Assembly: GCA_039818285.1 (NCBI GenBank)
Contig: JBCBUE010000007.1
Coordinates: forward strand, 20,498-84,497
DNA: 64,000 bases
Source of the DNA: JBCBUE01 sp039818285
GTDB lineage: Bacteria > Planctomycetota > Phycisphaerae > Phycisphaerales > Phycisphaeraceae
Direction: 5' to 3'
Part shown: positions 51,808-59,297 of the stretch, in pieces
Layout of the letters: each line of letters opens with the position of its first letter
How positions within the stretch are numbered: position 1 is the first letter of the stretch
Made by a program: the position numbers and the translations under genes
Notes under the pieces: model-generated
The model's database searches: none
Told to the model about the DNA's origin: nothing
Seen by the model: the letters and a program-made list of their open reading frames with translations, nothing else

Positions 51808-53595
51808 GTGAAGACCATTGCGCTGATATGCCTTCTTTGCCTCGCATCCAGCGGTGCCTACGGGCGACAGCCAAACGTTCTATTAATCCAGACGGACGAC
51901 CTGGGGTACGACGACTTGTCGTTGCACGGCAATACGTGCTCGGAGACACCGAACCTGGATCGTCTAGGCAGATCATCGGTCCGCTTTAGGAACTTCATGG
52001 TCAATTCGGTCTGCTCGCCGACGCGTGCGGCCTTGCTCACGGGCCGCGACGCGTGGCGGACCGGCTGCGAAGGATTGCACGCCGGCAAAGAGTTCATTCA
52101 CCTGAACGAGCGGACTTTTGCCGATGCGTTTCAAGAAGCGGGCTACGCCACCGGGATGTGGGGGAAGTGGCACAACGGCAAGTCGGACGGGTATTGGCCG
52201 TGGGACCGTGGGTTCGACGAGGCATACTTTGCAGACCTGTACAAGTACTACCCGAGCGCGGGTTACTACAACGAGTTCCCGAGGAAGACGATTCACGAAG
52301 GAGAATGGTCGCCGAAGGTCCTGGCGGACTACACGATCGACTTCATCACGAAGAATCAGGATCGGCCCTTCCTGGCCTACCTATCGTTCTTGACCTGTCA
52401 CTCGACCTGGAACACCCCTGACGAGTATCGGAGCAAGTACCTAGAGCGTGGGCATAGCGAGGCGTTCTCGATGTTGCTCGGAATGCTTGAGTTCATGGAT
52501 AGCGAGGTTGGCCGTGTGCTTCAGCATGTCGCAGACCTGGGCCTTGACGAGAACACGATCGTCATCTTCATGAGCGATAACGGGCCGAATAAAGCCGGCT
52601 CCAGGCGTCACGCCAGCGACATCGTCACGGACGAAGAGTGGGAACTCAGGAACAATCACGGGTTCCTCGGGAACAAGTCCAAGCTCTGGCAGAACGGCAT
52701 CAAGTCGCCGCTGTTCATTCGCTGGCAGGGTGTTTATGAGCCGGTCGACGTCGATCGCCTGGTCACCATCGCCGACGTCTTTCCCACGCTGCATGACATC
52801 ACCGGGATCGCACTAGCCGACGGATTGCCGCTGGATGGACGGAGCTTTCGACCCTATCTCGAAGGGAATACGACTTTGTTGCCGGAGAAGCAGGCGGTGT
52901 TTGCGCATTGGCACCCCGCCTGGGAGGGCGACCATTTCGATCCGTTGCAGGACAAGACGGAACTGGCGTTCGAAGACCAGAAGCTGACGCTCGTGAACGA
53001 GCGCTATAAGTTCATTCAGAACGAGTACGGCGTCCCGGGATCGCCGGCACAGCACAACAGGATGGTGCTGATTGACCTGGTCAACGATCCGCTGGAAAGC
53101 GACAACCTCGCGTCTTCAAGGCCCGAGGTTGTCGCCGAGATCCGCGAAGAGCTCGCCGCCTGGTTTGACGGGCTCATCGAGTCGCCGCACGCGTTCACGC
53201 ACACGGTTTTCCAGGTCGGCTGGAACGGCAGAGAGCGTTCGGAGTTCCCGGCGTTTGGGCCGTCCAAGACGGTGGGCACGAAGAACGAAGGGCACGCCAT
53301 CGGGAAGTGGGACGTCGCCGGCAACTACGCGGAGTACCGCATCCATGTCCATGAAGCCGGACCGCACGAGGTCTTCGTTCTCTGCGCCGCCGGCACAAGA
53401 GGCGAAGGGATTGAGATGAGGGTCGAGTGCGACGGCCAATCTACGACCGCGGTGCTGAGCGACGCCGTGGCCCCATCGCTGGGTGTTCTTGAGCTGCCGG
53501 CCGGAGAGCACACGATCAAGCTCAGCGTGATTGATATTCCCGATGGCCTCTCACCCAACGTCAGATTTAGGGCCATCCAGTTGAATCTTCAGTAG
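51808..53595 (+). CDS. Secreted sulfatase with extra C-terminal beta-domain
   Basis: 595 residues from GTG 51808 (GGAG eight bases upstream; the TTG one codon earlier is too close to it). Signal peptide ends near GAYG. Sulfatase domain to about residue 455: IQTDDLGYDDLSLHG, Cys69 in CSPTR, MWGKWHNGK, and MSDNGPNKAG near 255. Residues about 460-595 are an added domain with the pattern of a beta-sandwich (GKWDVAGNYAEYRIHVHEAG, then EMRVECDGQSTTAVL and LELPAGEHTIKLSV), like the carbohydrate-binding or DUF-type modules that follow some planctomycete sulfatases. It may keep the enzyme on its polymer. Confidence 0.87.
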   Translation: MKTIALICLLCLASSGAYGRQPNVLLIQTDDLGYDDLSLHGNTCSETPNLDRLGRSSVRFRNFMVNSVCSPTRAALLTGRDAWRTGCEGLHAGKEFIHLNERTFADAFQEAGYATGMWGKWHNGKSDGYWPWDRGFDEAYFADLYKYYPSAGYYNEFPRKTIHEGEWSPKVLADYTIDFITKNQDRPFLAYLSFLTCHSTWNTPDEYRSKYLERGHSEAFSMLLGMLEFMDSEVGRVLQHVADLGLDENTIVIFMSDNGPNKAGSRRHASDIVTDEEWELRNNHGFLGNKSKLWQNGIKSPLFIRWQGVYEPVDVDRLVTIADVFPTLHDITGIALADGLPLDGRSFRPYLEGNTTLLPEKQAVFAHWHPAWEGDHFDPLQDKTELAFEDQKLTLVNERYKFIQNEYGVPGSPAQHNRMVLIDLVNDPLESDNLASSRPEVVAEIREELAAWFDGLIESPHAFTHTVFQVGWNGRERSEFPAFGPSKTVGTKNEGHAIGKWDVAGNYAEYRIHVHEAGPHEVFVLCAAGTRGEGIEMRVECDGQSTTAVLSDAVAPSLGVLELPAGEHTIKLSVIDIPDGLSPNVRFRAIQLNLQ

Positions 53596-53631
53596 CGTAA
53601 CTCCGCGGTTTTACTCGGGATTTCTCAGAAG

Positions 53632-55110
53632 ATGATGCCGAACCTATCAAACCTGTCCAATTTGATGATTACGAGAAATTCAATAAAAATCACTGCAAAA
53701 ATAAAATTCAACATCCTTGCTTTTTGCATTGTAGGCTTGTCTACCAACGCACACGCTCAAGAACTCAAGGGCAATACAAGTCATGACCAAGAGCTTCCTT
53801 CAGAAGTTCACTTGAGCTCTGTACCTCCAATGAGTGAATCCCCAACGGGACTTATCAAAACCGAGAAAATAGACGGAAAGTGGTGGTTCATCGATTCCGA
53901 GGGCAAGGGATTTTTCCCTATCGGGATGACTCACACCTCTGCTTTTGTCCCTGACGACCCAGCTGTTATTCTATCCACGTTAACCGATATTGGACTCACT
54001 GGCTCTTTTTTGTTGGTTGCGGGGCTTCAATCAGAAGCGGATAAAGTCGGATACAAGTATGGCAAGAGTGTTTGGCCCGCGTTGATCGCACACGCCAACC
54101 AATACCGGAAAGAAGAGAACTCAAGACCCGACCCCTTCTCCAATGAGTACGATGATTTTTGCAATACCGCCATCAGAAATGCCAGTCGATCCGTTGTCAA
54201 CAATAGCAACGTCCTGGGCTACACCTACGGCTTCAGTCCATTTTCACTGATGCACAAATGGATAAATAGCATTCTGATTAAGGATGGGTCTCCCGGCAAG
54301 CTGGCCATCGTGGACGAGTATCGAAAGATCTATGAGAATGATATCTCTGAATTCAATACAATTTATAGCACCGACCTAGCGTCTTTTGATGAGCTTGTTG
54401 CCCACACGGGGATTGTGTACGACAGAACGCTGGACCCCACCCCCGAAGACCTTCCCGTGATTCAGCTCGAAGGGAAGAAGCGCGATGTTACACGCCTTTC
54501 CATGCTATTGATTGCACAGACTCACAGGGTTCCCGAGAAGTACGTTCGAGAATACGACCCTAACCACTTGATCCTTGGATTTGCTCTCAAGCCCTATGCG
54601 ATGAACTTTGACCTCTATCGGGCTCTTGCTCCCTATGTTGATGTTATTTCGCCTCAGCATCTTCATGTAGCAGGACACTCGTCTGCACCGAATTCTCATT
54701 TCGTTCTAGATGTAAAGACTCTCAGCGAAGTTACGGGAAAGCCCATCTATCTCAGCGACAATTACTGTGGAAGTACGGACCCCCGAAAGAATAGCACGGG
54801 GAGGTACCCCAGGTACACCGATGAGCAACACATCGGCATTGTGTTCCAGGCAACGATCCTTGAGGCATTGGCTCAACCGGAAGTGATCGGGGTCTCTGCC
54901 TGTCTATCGATCAATCATCGAACAGATCAGCATGCTTACAAGGGCTTGCTCGACGCTCAAGGCTCCGAAAAGTCTGAGGTGACTCAACACATCAGAGAAT
55001 TGCAGGGGAAGATTATTTCCTATAGACAACAGCAGTACTCGAATAAGGACCTGTCGTTGATCCAAGACCGCACTAAATCGAAAATTAAAACCGCGATCGG
55101 AGAAGAGTGA
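53632..55110 (+). CDS. Clan GH-A-like agarase-family protein, paralogue E, secreted, low GC
   Basis: 492 residues; ATG 53632 is followed by a second ATG and a third possible start 11 codons in. Signal peptide with core ILAFCIVGLS ends near AHAQ. Barrel start TEKIDGKWWFIDSEGKGFF, PIGMTHTS; acid/base strand VLGYTYGFSPFS; HLILGFALKPYAMNF; nucleophile strand TGKPIYLSDNYCGS with Asp376. Nearest to paralogue A (shared LGY-Y-GF and SPQH-L/V motifs). Base composition differs from all neighbours: many AAA, ATT, TTT and AAT codons, giving a visibly lower GC, which suggests later acquisition. Last gene of the plus-strand run. Confidence 0.7.
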   Translation: MMPNLSNLSNLMITRNSIKITAKIKFNILAFCIVGLSTNAHAQELKGNTSHDQELPSEVHLSSVPPMSESPTGLIKTEKIDGKWWFIDSEGKGFFPIGMTHTSAFVPDDPAVILSTLTDIGLTGSFLLVAGLQSEADKVGYKYGKSVWPALIAHANQYRKEENSRPDPFSNEYDDFCNTAIRNASRSVVNNSNVLGYTYGFSPFSLMHKWINSILIKDGSPGKLAIVDEYRKIYENDISEFNTIYSTDLASFDELVAHTGIVYDRTLDPTPEDLPVIQLEGKKRDVTRLSMLLIAQTHRVPEKYVREYDPNHLILGFALKPYAMNFDLYRALAPYVDVISPQHLHVAGHSSAPNSHFVLDVKTLSEVTGKPIYLSDNYCGSTDPRKNSTGRYPRYTDEQHIGIVFQATILEALAQPEVIGVSACLSINHRTDQHAYKGLLDAQGSEKSEVTQHIRELQGKIISYRQQQYSNKDLSLIQDRTKSKIKTAIGEE

Positions 55111-55332
55111 AATTAATTGAATTTGCGTGGAGAAATAAGAATCGACCGCAGAATTGAGCGCCACGGTTACTTAGAAACGTGCTGACACGTATAGCGAAAA
55201 TTGAAGCCAACATCCTTTGTCGTGGAGTGAGATTCGATCTGCGAAGGCATGGGCACTGGATGTGAATCCGTGCTCACTTGAGTGGGTCAACGCAGGCCGT
55301 TCAACACTTCATATTCAACATAAGATAGTTGA
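55111..55332. other. Low-GC intergenic region between convergent genes
   Basis: 222 bases with the same low GC as the preceding gene. It contains a weak stem ACGTG-CTGA-CACGT but no T-run. No gene seen. Confidence 0.35.
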
Positions 55333-56190
55333 TTACTCTACGTTCGCCGCGCCTCGGTGGACCATGCGAATGTTGTATGTGTTATTAGAAGGTTCCCCAG
55401 GGTAGTCAATATCTTCCCGTGCGTAGATGCTGTCATTGGGGGTCACTCTGCCATCGACCGTGCTGCTTTCGAATTCCGACTCGTCGTTGAACTTGACGTG
55501 GCCGTCGTTGAACGTCACCGAGCCGTTCCAGTTCCCGCCTCGGGAGTCGATGGACCAGAGGCTCCGGTGGGTCGCGGTGTCGTTCGCGTTGATGGTGACG
55601 TTGGGGTCGAGGCGAACGAGCCGATCGGAGATGGCGACGCTCTCGGGGTTGAACGAGTCGACGTTGTACTCGTTGAATCGCCCGCCGGCTGGCCCACCCT
55701 GGACGCCGCTGTCGTTGAAGCGGATCTCAGGCAGAGAGTAGGAGTAGAACACTTCGAACGTCGTGAAGCTTGGCAGGTCCTCATACTCGACAAAGGAAAC
55801 GCCGGTGCGTAGGGTGTCCGGCTTCTCGGCGGGCGAGATGGCGTATTCGGGGGTGAAGAGCTCGGCGTCGAGCATCAGGGCATAACGTCCGCCGACGTGA
55901 GCGCCACCGGCCGAACCAGCGGTGTACTTGGGAATCTCCAAGCCATCGACGAAAACGCTGTCGTCCTCGTTCTTCGCCTGGCTTCCCTCGACGCCCGGGT
56001 ACCAGCCCTTGTTGCTCTGGGCGAAGATGACCATCCCCTGGTGCATGCCGCGTGTCTGCGTGCTGCTCTGGAGCTGCCGGGCGACGGTCCGCGCCGCGGA
56101 GAGGGCCGGTAACAGGATGGCGACGAGCAGCGCGATGATGCTGATGACCACCAGGAGTTCGATCAGGGTGAAGGCATGGGGGCGTCGCAT
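55333..56190 (-). CDS. Pseudopilin-like protein 3
   Basis: 285 residues from ATG 56190, with AGGA eight bases upstream; upstream in-frame codons would push the prepilin motif 29 residues inward. N-terminus RRPHAFTLIELLVVISIIALLV (cleavage before Phe, Glu at +5), then SAARTVARQLQSSTQTRGMHQG. The outer domain has NKGWYPGVEGS, ISPAEKPD and GGNWNGSVTFNDGHVKF and ends IRMVHRGAANVE, clearly related to the protein at 41018. Divergent from LacI 2, with a possible -10 (TACGAT, complement of 56379-56384) paired with the operator-embedded -35. Thus both LacI genes neighbour one of this pair. Confidence 0.87.
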   Translation of the reverse strand: MRRPHAFTLIELLVVISIIALLVAILLPALSAARTVARQLQSSTQTRGMHQGMVIFAQSNKGWYPGVEGSQAKNEDDSVFVDGLEIPKYTAGSAGGAHVGGRYALMLDAELFTPEYAISPAEKPDTLRTGVSFVEYEDLPSFTTFEVFYSYSLPEIRFNDSGVQGGPAGGRFNEYNVDSFNPESVAISDRLVRLDPNVTINANDTATHRSLWSIDSRGGNWNGSVTFNDGHVKFNDESEFESSTVDGRVTPNDSIYAREDIDYPGEPSNNTYNIRMVHRGAANVE

Positions 56191-56378
56191 TGGATGAGTC
56201 CTAAGAATTGGCTGACACGAGAGGGGGAGACGTATTAATTGACCTTGAGCCACGGGGAGGTTCGCCGCGGCGGTCAAGAATCTCGGAGAGCCCAGCGGGC
56301 GAGAGCGGTGACGGCGGGCGTGTCACGCTGGCGGGAGGCCGGGGTCGCGTGTTCTGACCGGGAAATCTTCATCTCCAT

Positions 56379-56424
56379 ATCGTATTTGTAAACGATTGTA
56401 ATTGCAAACGATTTCGAATATAAT
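56379..56424. promoter_or_regulatory. LacI 2 divergent promoter and operator
   Basis: Rightward promoter: -35 TTGTAA (56396-56401), 17 bases, -10 TATAAT (56419-56424), 31 bases before the LacI 2 start. Leftward: -35 TTGCAA (complement of 56402-56407), 17 bases, -10 TACGAT (complement of 56379-56384). The quasi-palindrome TTGTAATTGCAA (56396-56407) overlaps both -35 boxes. Direct repeats TGTAAACGATT and TGCAAACGATT (56387-56397, 56403-56413) lie on top of it. Confidence 0.58.
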
Positions 56425-56455
56425 TTGAGTGAATCGACTCTTAGGATAGATCGTC

Positions 56456-57541
56456 ATGCCTGTCACTCTCCAACAAATCGCTGATGAAGCAGGGGTTACG
56501 GCCGCGACGGTCTCCCGCGTTTTGAACGGGCTCAACAAGGAGAATCGGCCTTCGATCGCTCAGCGGGCCGATCGGATCCGTGACGCCGCCCAGCGGCTCG
56601 GCTACCGCCCGAATCAGGCCGCGCGATCGACCATCACCGGACGATTCAATCAAGTCGCGTTCGTGACCTGTGGCGACCTGGGGTTCGACTGGTTCGCCCC
56701 GCAGCTGATTCACGGCCTGCACGAGGCGCTGGACCAGATGGGATCACGGTTGAGCGTGCACGAGATGACGGGCAGCCAACTCCAAGACCCGGAGCGCGTC
56801 CCGCGCCTGTTCCGCGAGTCGGCCGCCGATGGGATCCTGGCCAACCTCGACGAGAAGCTGCCGCCGCGGGCGATCGAGGTGTTCGACGAGCAGCCGGTGC
56901 CCATGGTCTTGCTGAACATCAAGCGGCGGACGCGGTGTGTCTATCCGGACGAGTTTGCCGGCGGCTGGCACGCGGCCCAGCACCTGCTGAATATGGGCTG
57001 CCGACGACCGGCATTTTTTCTTATCCCGACGGCCGGGCAGTCGCCGCACTTTTCTCAGAAAGAGCGGATGGCCGGTTTCGAGGCCTGCCTGCGTCGGGCC
57101 GGCGTCGAGTCACCGAAGTACCCGAGCCTCAAGATCGATCGGACCCACTCCCCGCGGATCGGCCTTGAATGGGCCGAGGCGTACATCGACCGGCTCGGCC
57201 CGTTCGACGGCGTTGCGTGCTACGACGCGCCCGGAGCCGGCGCGTTGCACTCCGCCCTGTCCGGACGCGGCCTGCGAATCCCACGCGATCTCCGGATGAT
57301 CGTATTCAATCATCAGGTCGCTCACGCACAGACCGGCATCGCGATGGACACCCTGCTGATCCCGATTAAGGACGTGGGCGTTCAGGCGGTCCGGATGATT
57401 CAAGGCATGATCGCCGAGGAATCGTCGCGGCAACCCTCCGCTCAGGTGGTTGCGTATCGGCATGTGTACGAGGCCGAGACGGGCATCACCTCCGACGTCG
57501 ACAATTCACTGGTCGTGCCAGACGGGTCGGATCGACCTTAA
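56456..57541 (+). CDS. LacI-family transcriptional regulator 2
   Basis: 361 residues; AGGA nine bases before the ATG. Helix-turn-helix VTLQQIADEAGVTAATVSRV, hinge LGYRPNQAARS, effector domain with CGDLGFDWFAPQLIHGLHE, LFRESAADGILAN, LLNIKRRTRCVYPDEFAGGWHA. Roughly half of all residues are identical to LacI 1 by eye, with near-identical recognition helices apart from AKTTVSR versus TAATVSR. Its upstream operator TTGTAATTGCAA differs from that of LacI 1 at two positions of 12, so cross-regulation is likely. It probably represses itself, since the operator covers its own -35. A secreted sulfatase follows after 79 bases. Confidence 0.92.
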   Translation: MPVTLQQIADEAGVTAATVSRVLNGLNKENRPSIAQRADRIRDAAQRLGYRPNQAARSTITGRFNQVAFVTCGDLGFDWFAPQLIHGLHEALDQMGSRLSVHEMTGSQLQDPERVPRLFRESAADGILANLDEKLPPRAIEVFDEQPVPMVLLNIKRRTRCVYPDEFAGGWHAAQHLLNMGCRRPAFFLIPTAGQSPHFSQKERMAGFEACLRRAGVESPKYPSLKIDRTHSPRIGLEWAEAYIDRLGPFDGVACYDAPGAGALHSALSGRGLRIPRDLRMIVFNHQVAHAQTGIAMDTLLIPIKDVGVQAVRMIQGMIAEESSRQPSAQVVAYRHVYEAETGITSDVDNSLVVPDGSDRP

Positions 57542-57620
57542 CCCGGACGTGGTTCGCTTGACGCAGCATCGCAAGTTTCCACCTATCCATGACTCACCTG
57601 CGACATCCAAGGATCGACTT

Positions 57621-59174
57621 ATGACATCACCGCCATGGCGTTTCGTCCGGCACGCCGCCATTGCATCCTGCCTGGTTGCGACGCTAGCGGGCGTTTCCGT
57701 TCGATCCGCCGGCGCTCAGACCTCCGACAGGCCGAACGTGTTATTCATCTCGGTCGACGATCTCAAGCCCTCGATCGGGTCGTTCGGGGACGAGATCGCG
57801 GTGACGCCCAACATGGATCGACTCGCCGCGAAGGGCACCGCGTTCACGAACGCTCACTGCCAGCAGGCCATCTGTTCGCCATCGCGTGTCTCGCTGCTCA
57901 CCGGGCTGCGCCCCGACGCGACGCGAGTCTGGGACCTGCAGACGAAGTTTCGCGACACGATCCCCGATGTGGTCACGCTGCCGCAGCGATTCCGCGAGGC
58001 CGGCTATCACACCGTCGGGATCGGCGGCAAGATCTTTCACGGCCATCAGGACAACAACGACGACGCGTCGTGGTCGGAGCCGTTTACGCGGGTCGTGAGC
58101 CCGGCCTCGCCGACGTGGGGCTACCTCGAACCCAGACTGGTCGCCGAGGTCGAGCGCAATCGCAGCAAGTACTCGGAGCTACCCCGGGGGCGAAAGCAGC
58201 AGCTCAACGCCCTCTTCCCTGACAAGCGCCCCCCGACCGAGCGCATGGACGTCGCCGACAACGCGTACAGCGACGGGGTCGTTACCGACGAAGCGGTCCG
58301 CCGTATGCCGGAGCTTGCCGCGTCCGACCAGCCCTTCTTTCTCGCGGTCGGCTACGACAAGCCTCACCTGCCGTTCATCGCGCCGGAGAAGTACTGGCAA
58401 CTCTACGACGCCGAGGCGTTACCGCTCGCCGAGGTAACCGAGGCCCCGAGCGGCGCTCCGGGCTTCGCGGCGCAGCCCGGCTGGGAATTGCGCGGCGGCT
58501 ACAACGTGCCGCAGGAAGGGCCAATCCCGGTCGACCTGCAACGCGAGTTGATTCACGGCTATTACGCCTGCGTGTCGTACGTCGACGCCCAGGTCGGCCG
58601 GCTGCTCGATGCGCTCGAGGAGAACGGGCTGGCCGACAACACAATCGTGGTGTTCTGGGGCGATCACGGTTTCCACCTGGGTGACCACGCCATCTGGTGC
58701 AAACACACCAACTACGAACAGGCCACGCGTTCGCCGCTGATCTTCGCCGCGCCAGGGGTCGGCGTCGAGGGAGCCACGGCCGAGGCGCCGGTCGAGTTCG
58801 TCGATGTCTACCCGACGATGCTCGATCTGGCCGGCATCCCTGTGCACGACGCGCTGCACGGCACGTCGCTGGTGCCGATGATGGAGGACCCGAGCGCGTC
58901 GGTGAAGCCCGCGGCGATCAGCCAGTACCCGCGCGGCGGCGGGAACAGCCAGAGGATGGGGTACGCCTATCGAACGGATCGCTATCGGCTGGTGATCTGG
59001 CGAGCGATGAACTTCAAGGCAGGGGAGACGACCGGACCGATCGTGGCGACCGAGCTCTATGACTACGAGGTCGACCCGCTCGAGACCCGAAACCTCGCCG
59101 AAGACCCTGGCTACGCAAGCGTGCGCAGCGAACTGGAGTCGCTCGCCGAGCAGTTGGGCGTGGCGACCGAATGA
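57621..59174 (+). CDS. Sulfatase, iduronate-2-sulfatase-like, secreted
   Basis: 517 residues from ATG 57621, with AAGGA seven bases upstream; the frame is open into the LacI gene but only as a shadow. Sec signal peptide ends near AGA at 30-32. Motifs: FISVDDLKPSIG metal pair at 46-47, Cys85 in CSPSR, GIGGKIFHGH in place of GKWH, GYDKPHLPF, and WGDHGFHLGDHAIWCKH near 347. These are hallmark features of the iduronate-2-sulfatase-like group. Gene order LacI-sulfatase repeats that at 37306-40016, though the two sulfatases belong to different subgroups. Followed after 123 bases by the GH9-like gene. Confidence 0.9.
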   Translation: MTSPPWRFVRHAAIASCLVATLAGVSVRSAGAQTSDRPNVLFISVDDLKPSIGSFGDEIAVTPNMDRLAAKGTAFTNAHCQQAICSPSRVSLLTGLRPDATRVWDLQTKFRDTIPDVVTLPQRFREAGYHTVGIGGKIFHGHQDNNDDASWSEPFTRVVSPASPTWGYLEPRLVAEVERNRSKYSELPRGRKQQLNALFPDKRPPTERMDVADNAYSDGVVTDEAVRRMPELAASDQPFFLAVGYDKPHLPFIAPEKYWQLYDAEALPLAEVTEAPSGAPGFAAQPGWELRGGYNVPQEGPIPVDLQRELIHGYYACVSYVDAQVGRLLDALEENGLADNTIVVFWGDHGFHLGDHAIWCKHTNYEQATRSPLIFAAPGVGVEGATAEAPVEFVDVYPTMLDLAGIPVHDALHGTSLVPMMEDPSASVKPAAISQYPRGGGNSQRMGYAYRTDRYRLVIWRAMNFKAGETTGPIVATELYDYEVDPLETRNLAEDPGYASVRSELESLAEQLGVATE

Positions 59175-59297
59175 CGACTAAACGCTCAAGCAACCTCAAT
59201 CGCGCTTCGAGGCCGAAGTGAAACCAATTCTGGCCCGGCGAAGCGCCAAGCACGATCCGACTTGACCCTCTTTGTCCACCTCTCAGTCAGTCACCTC

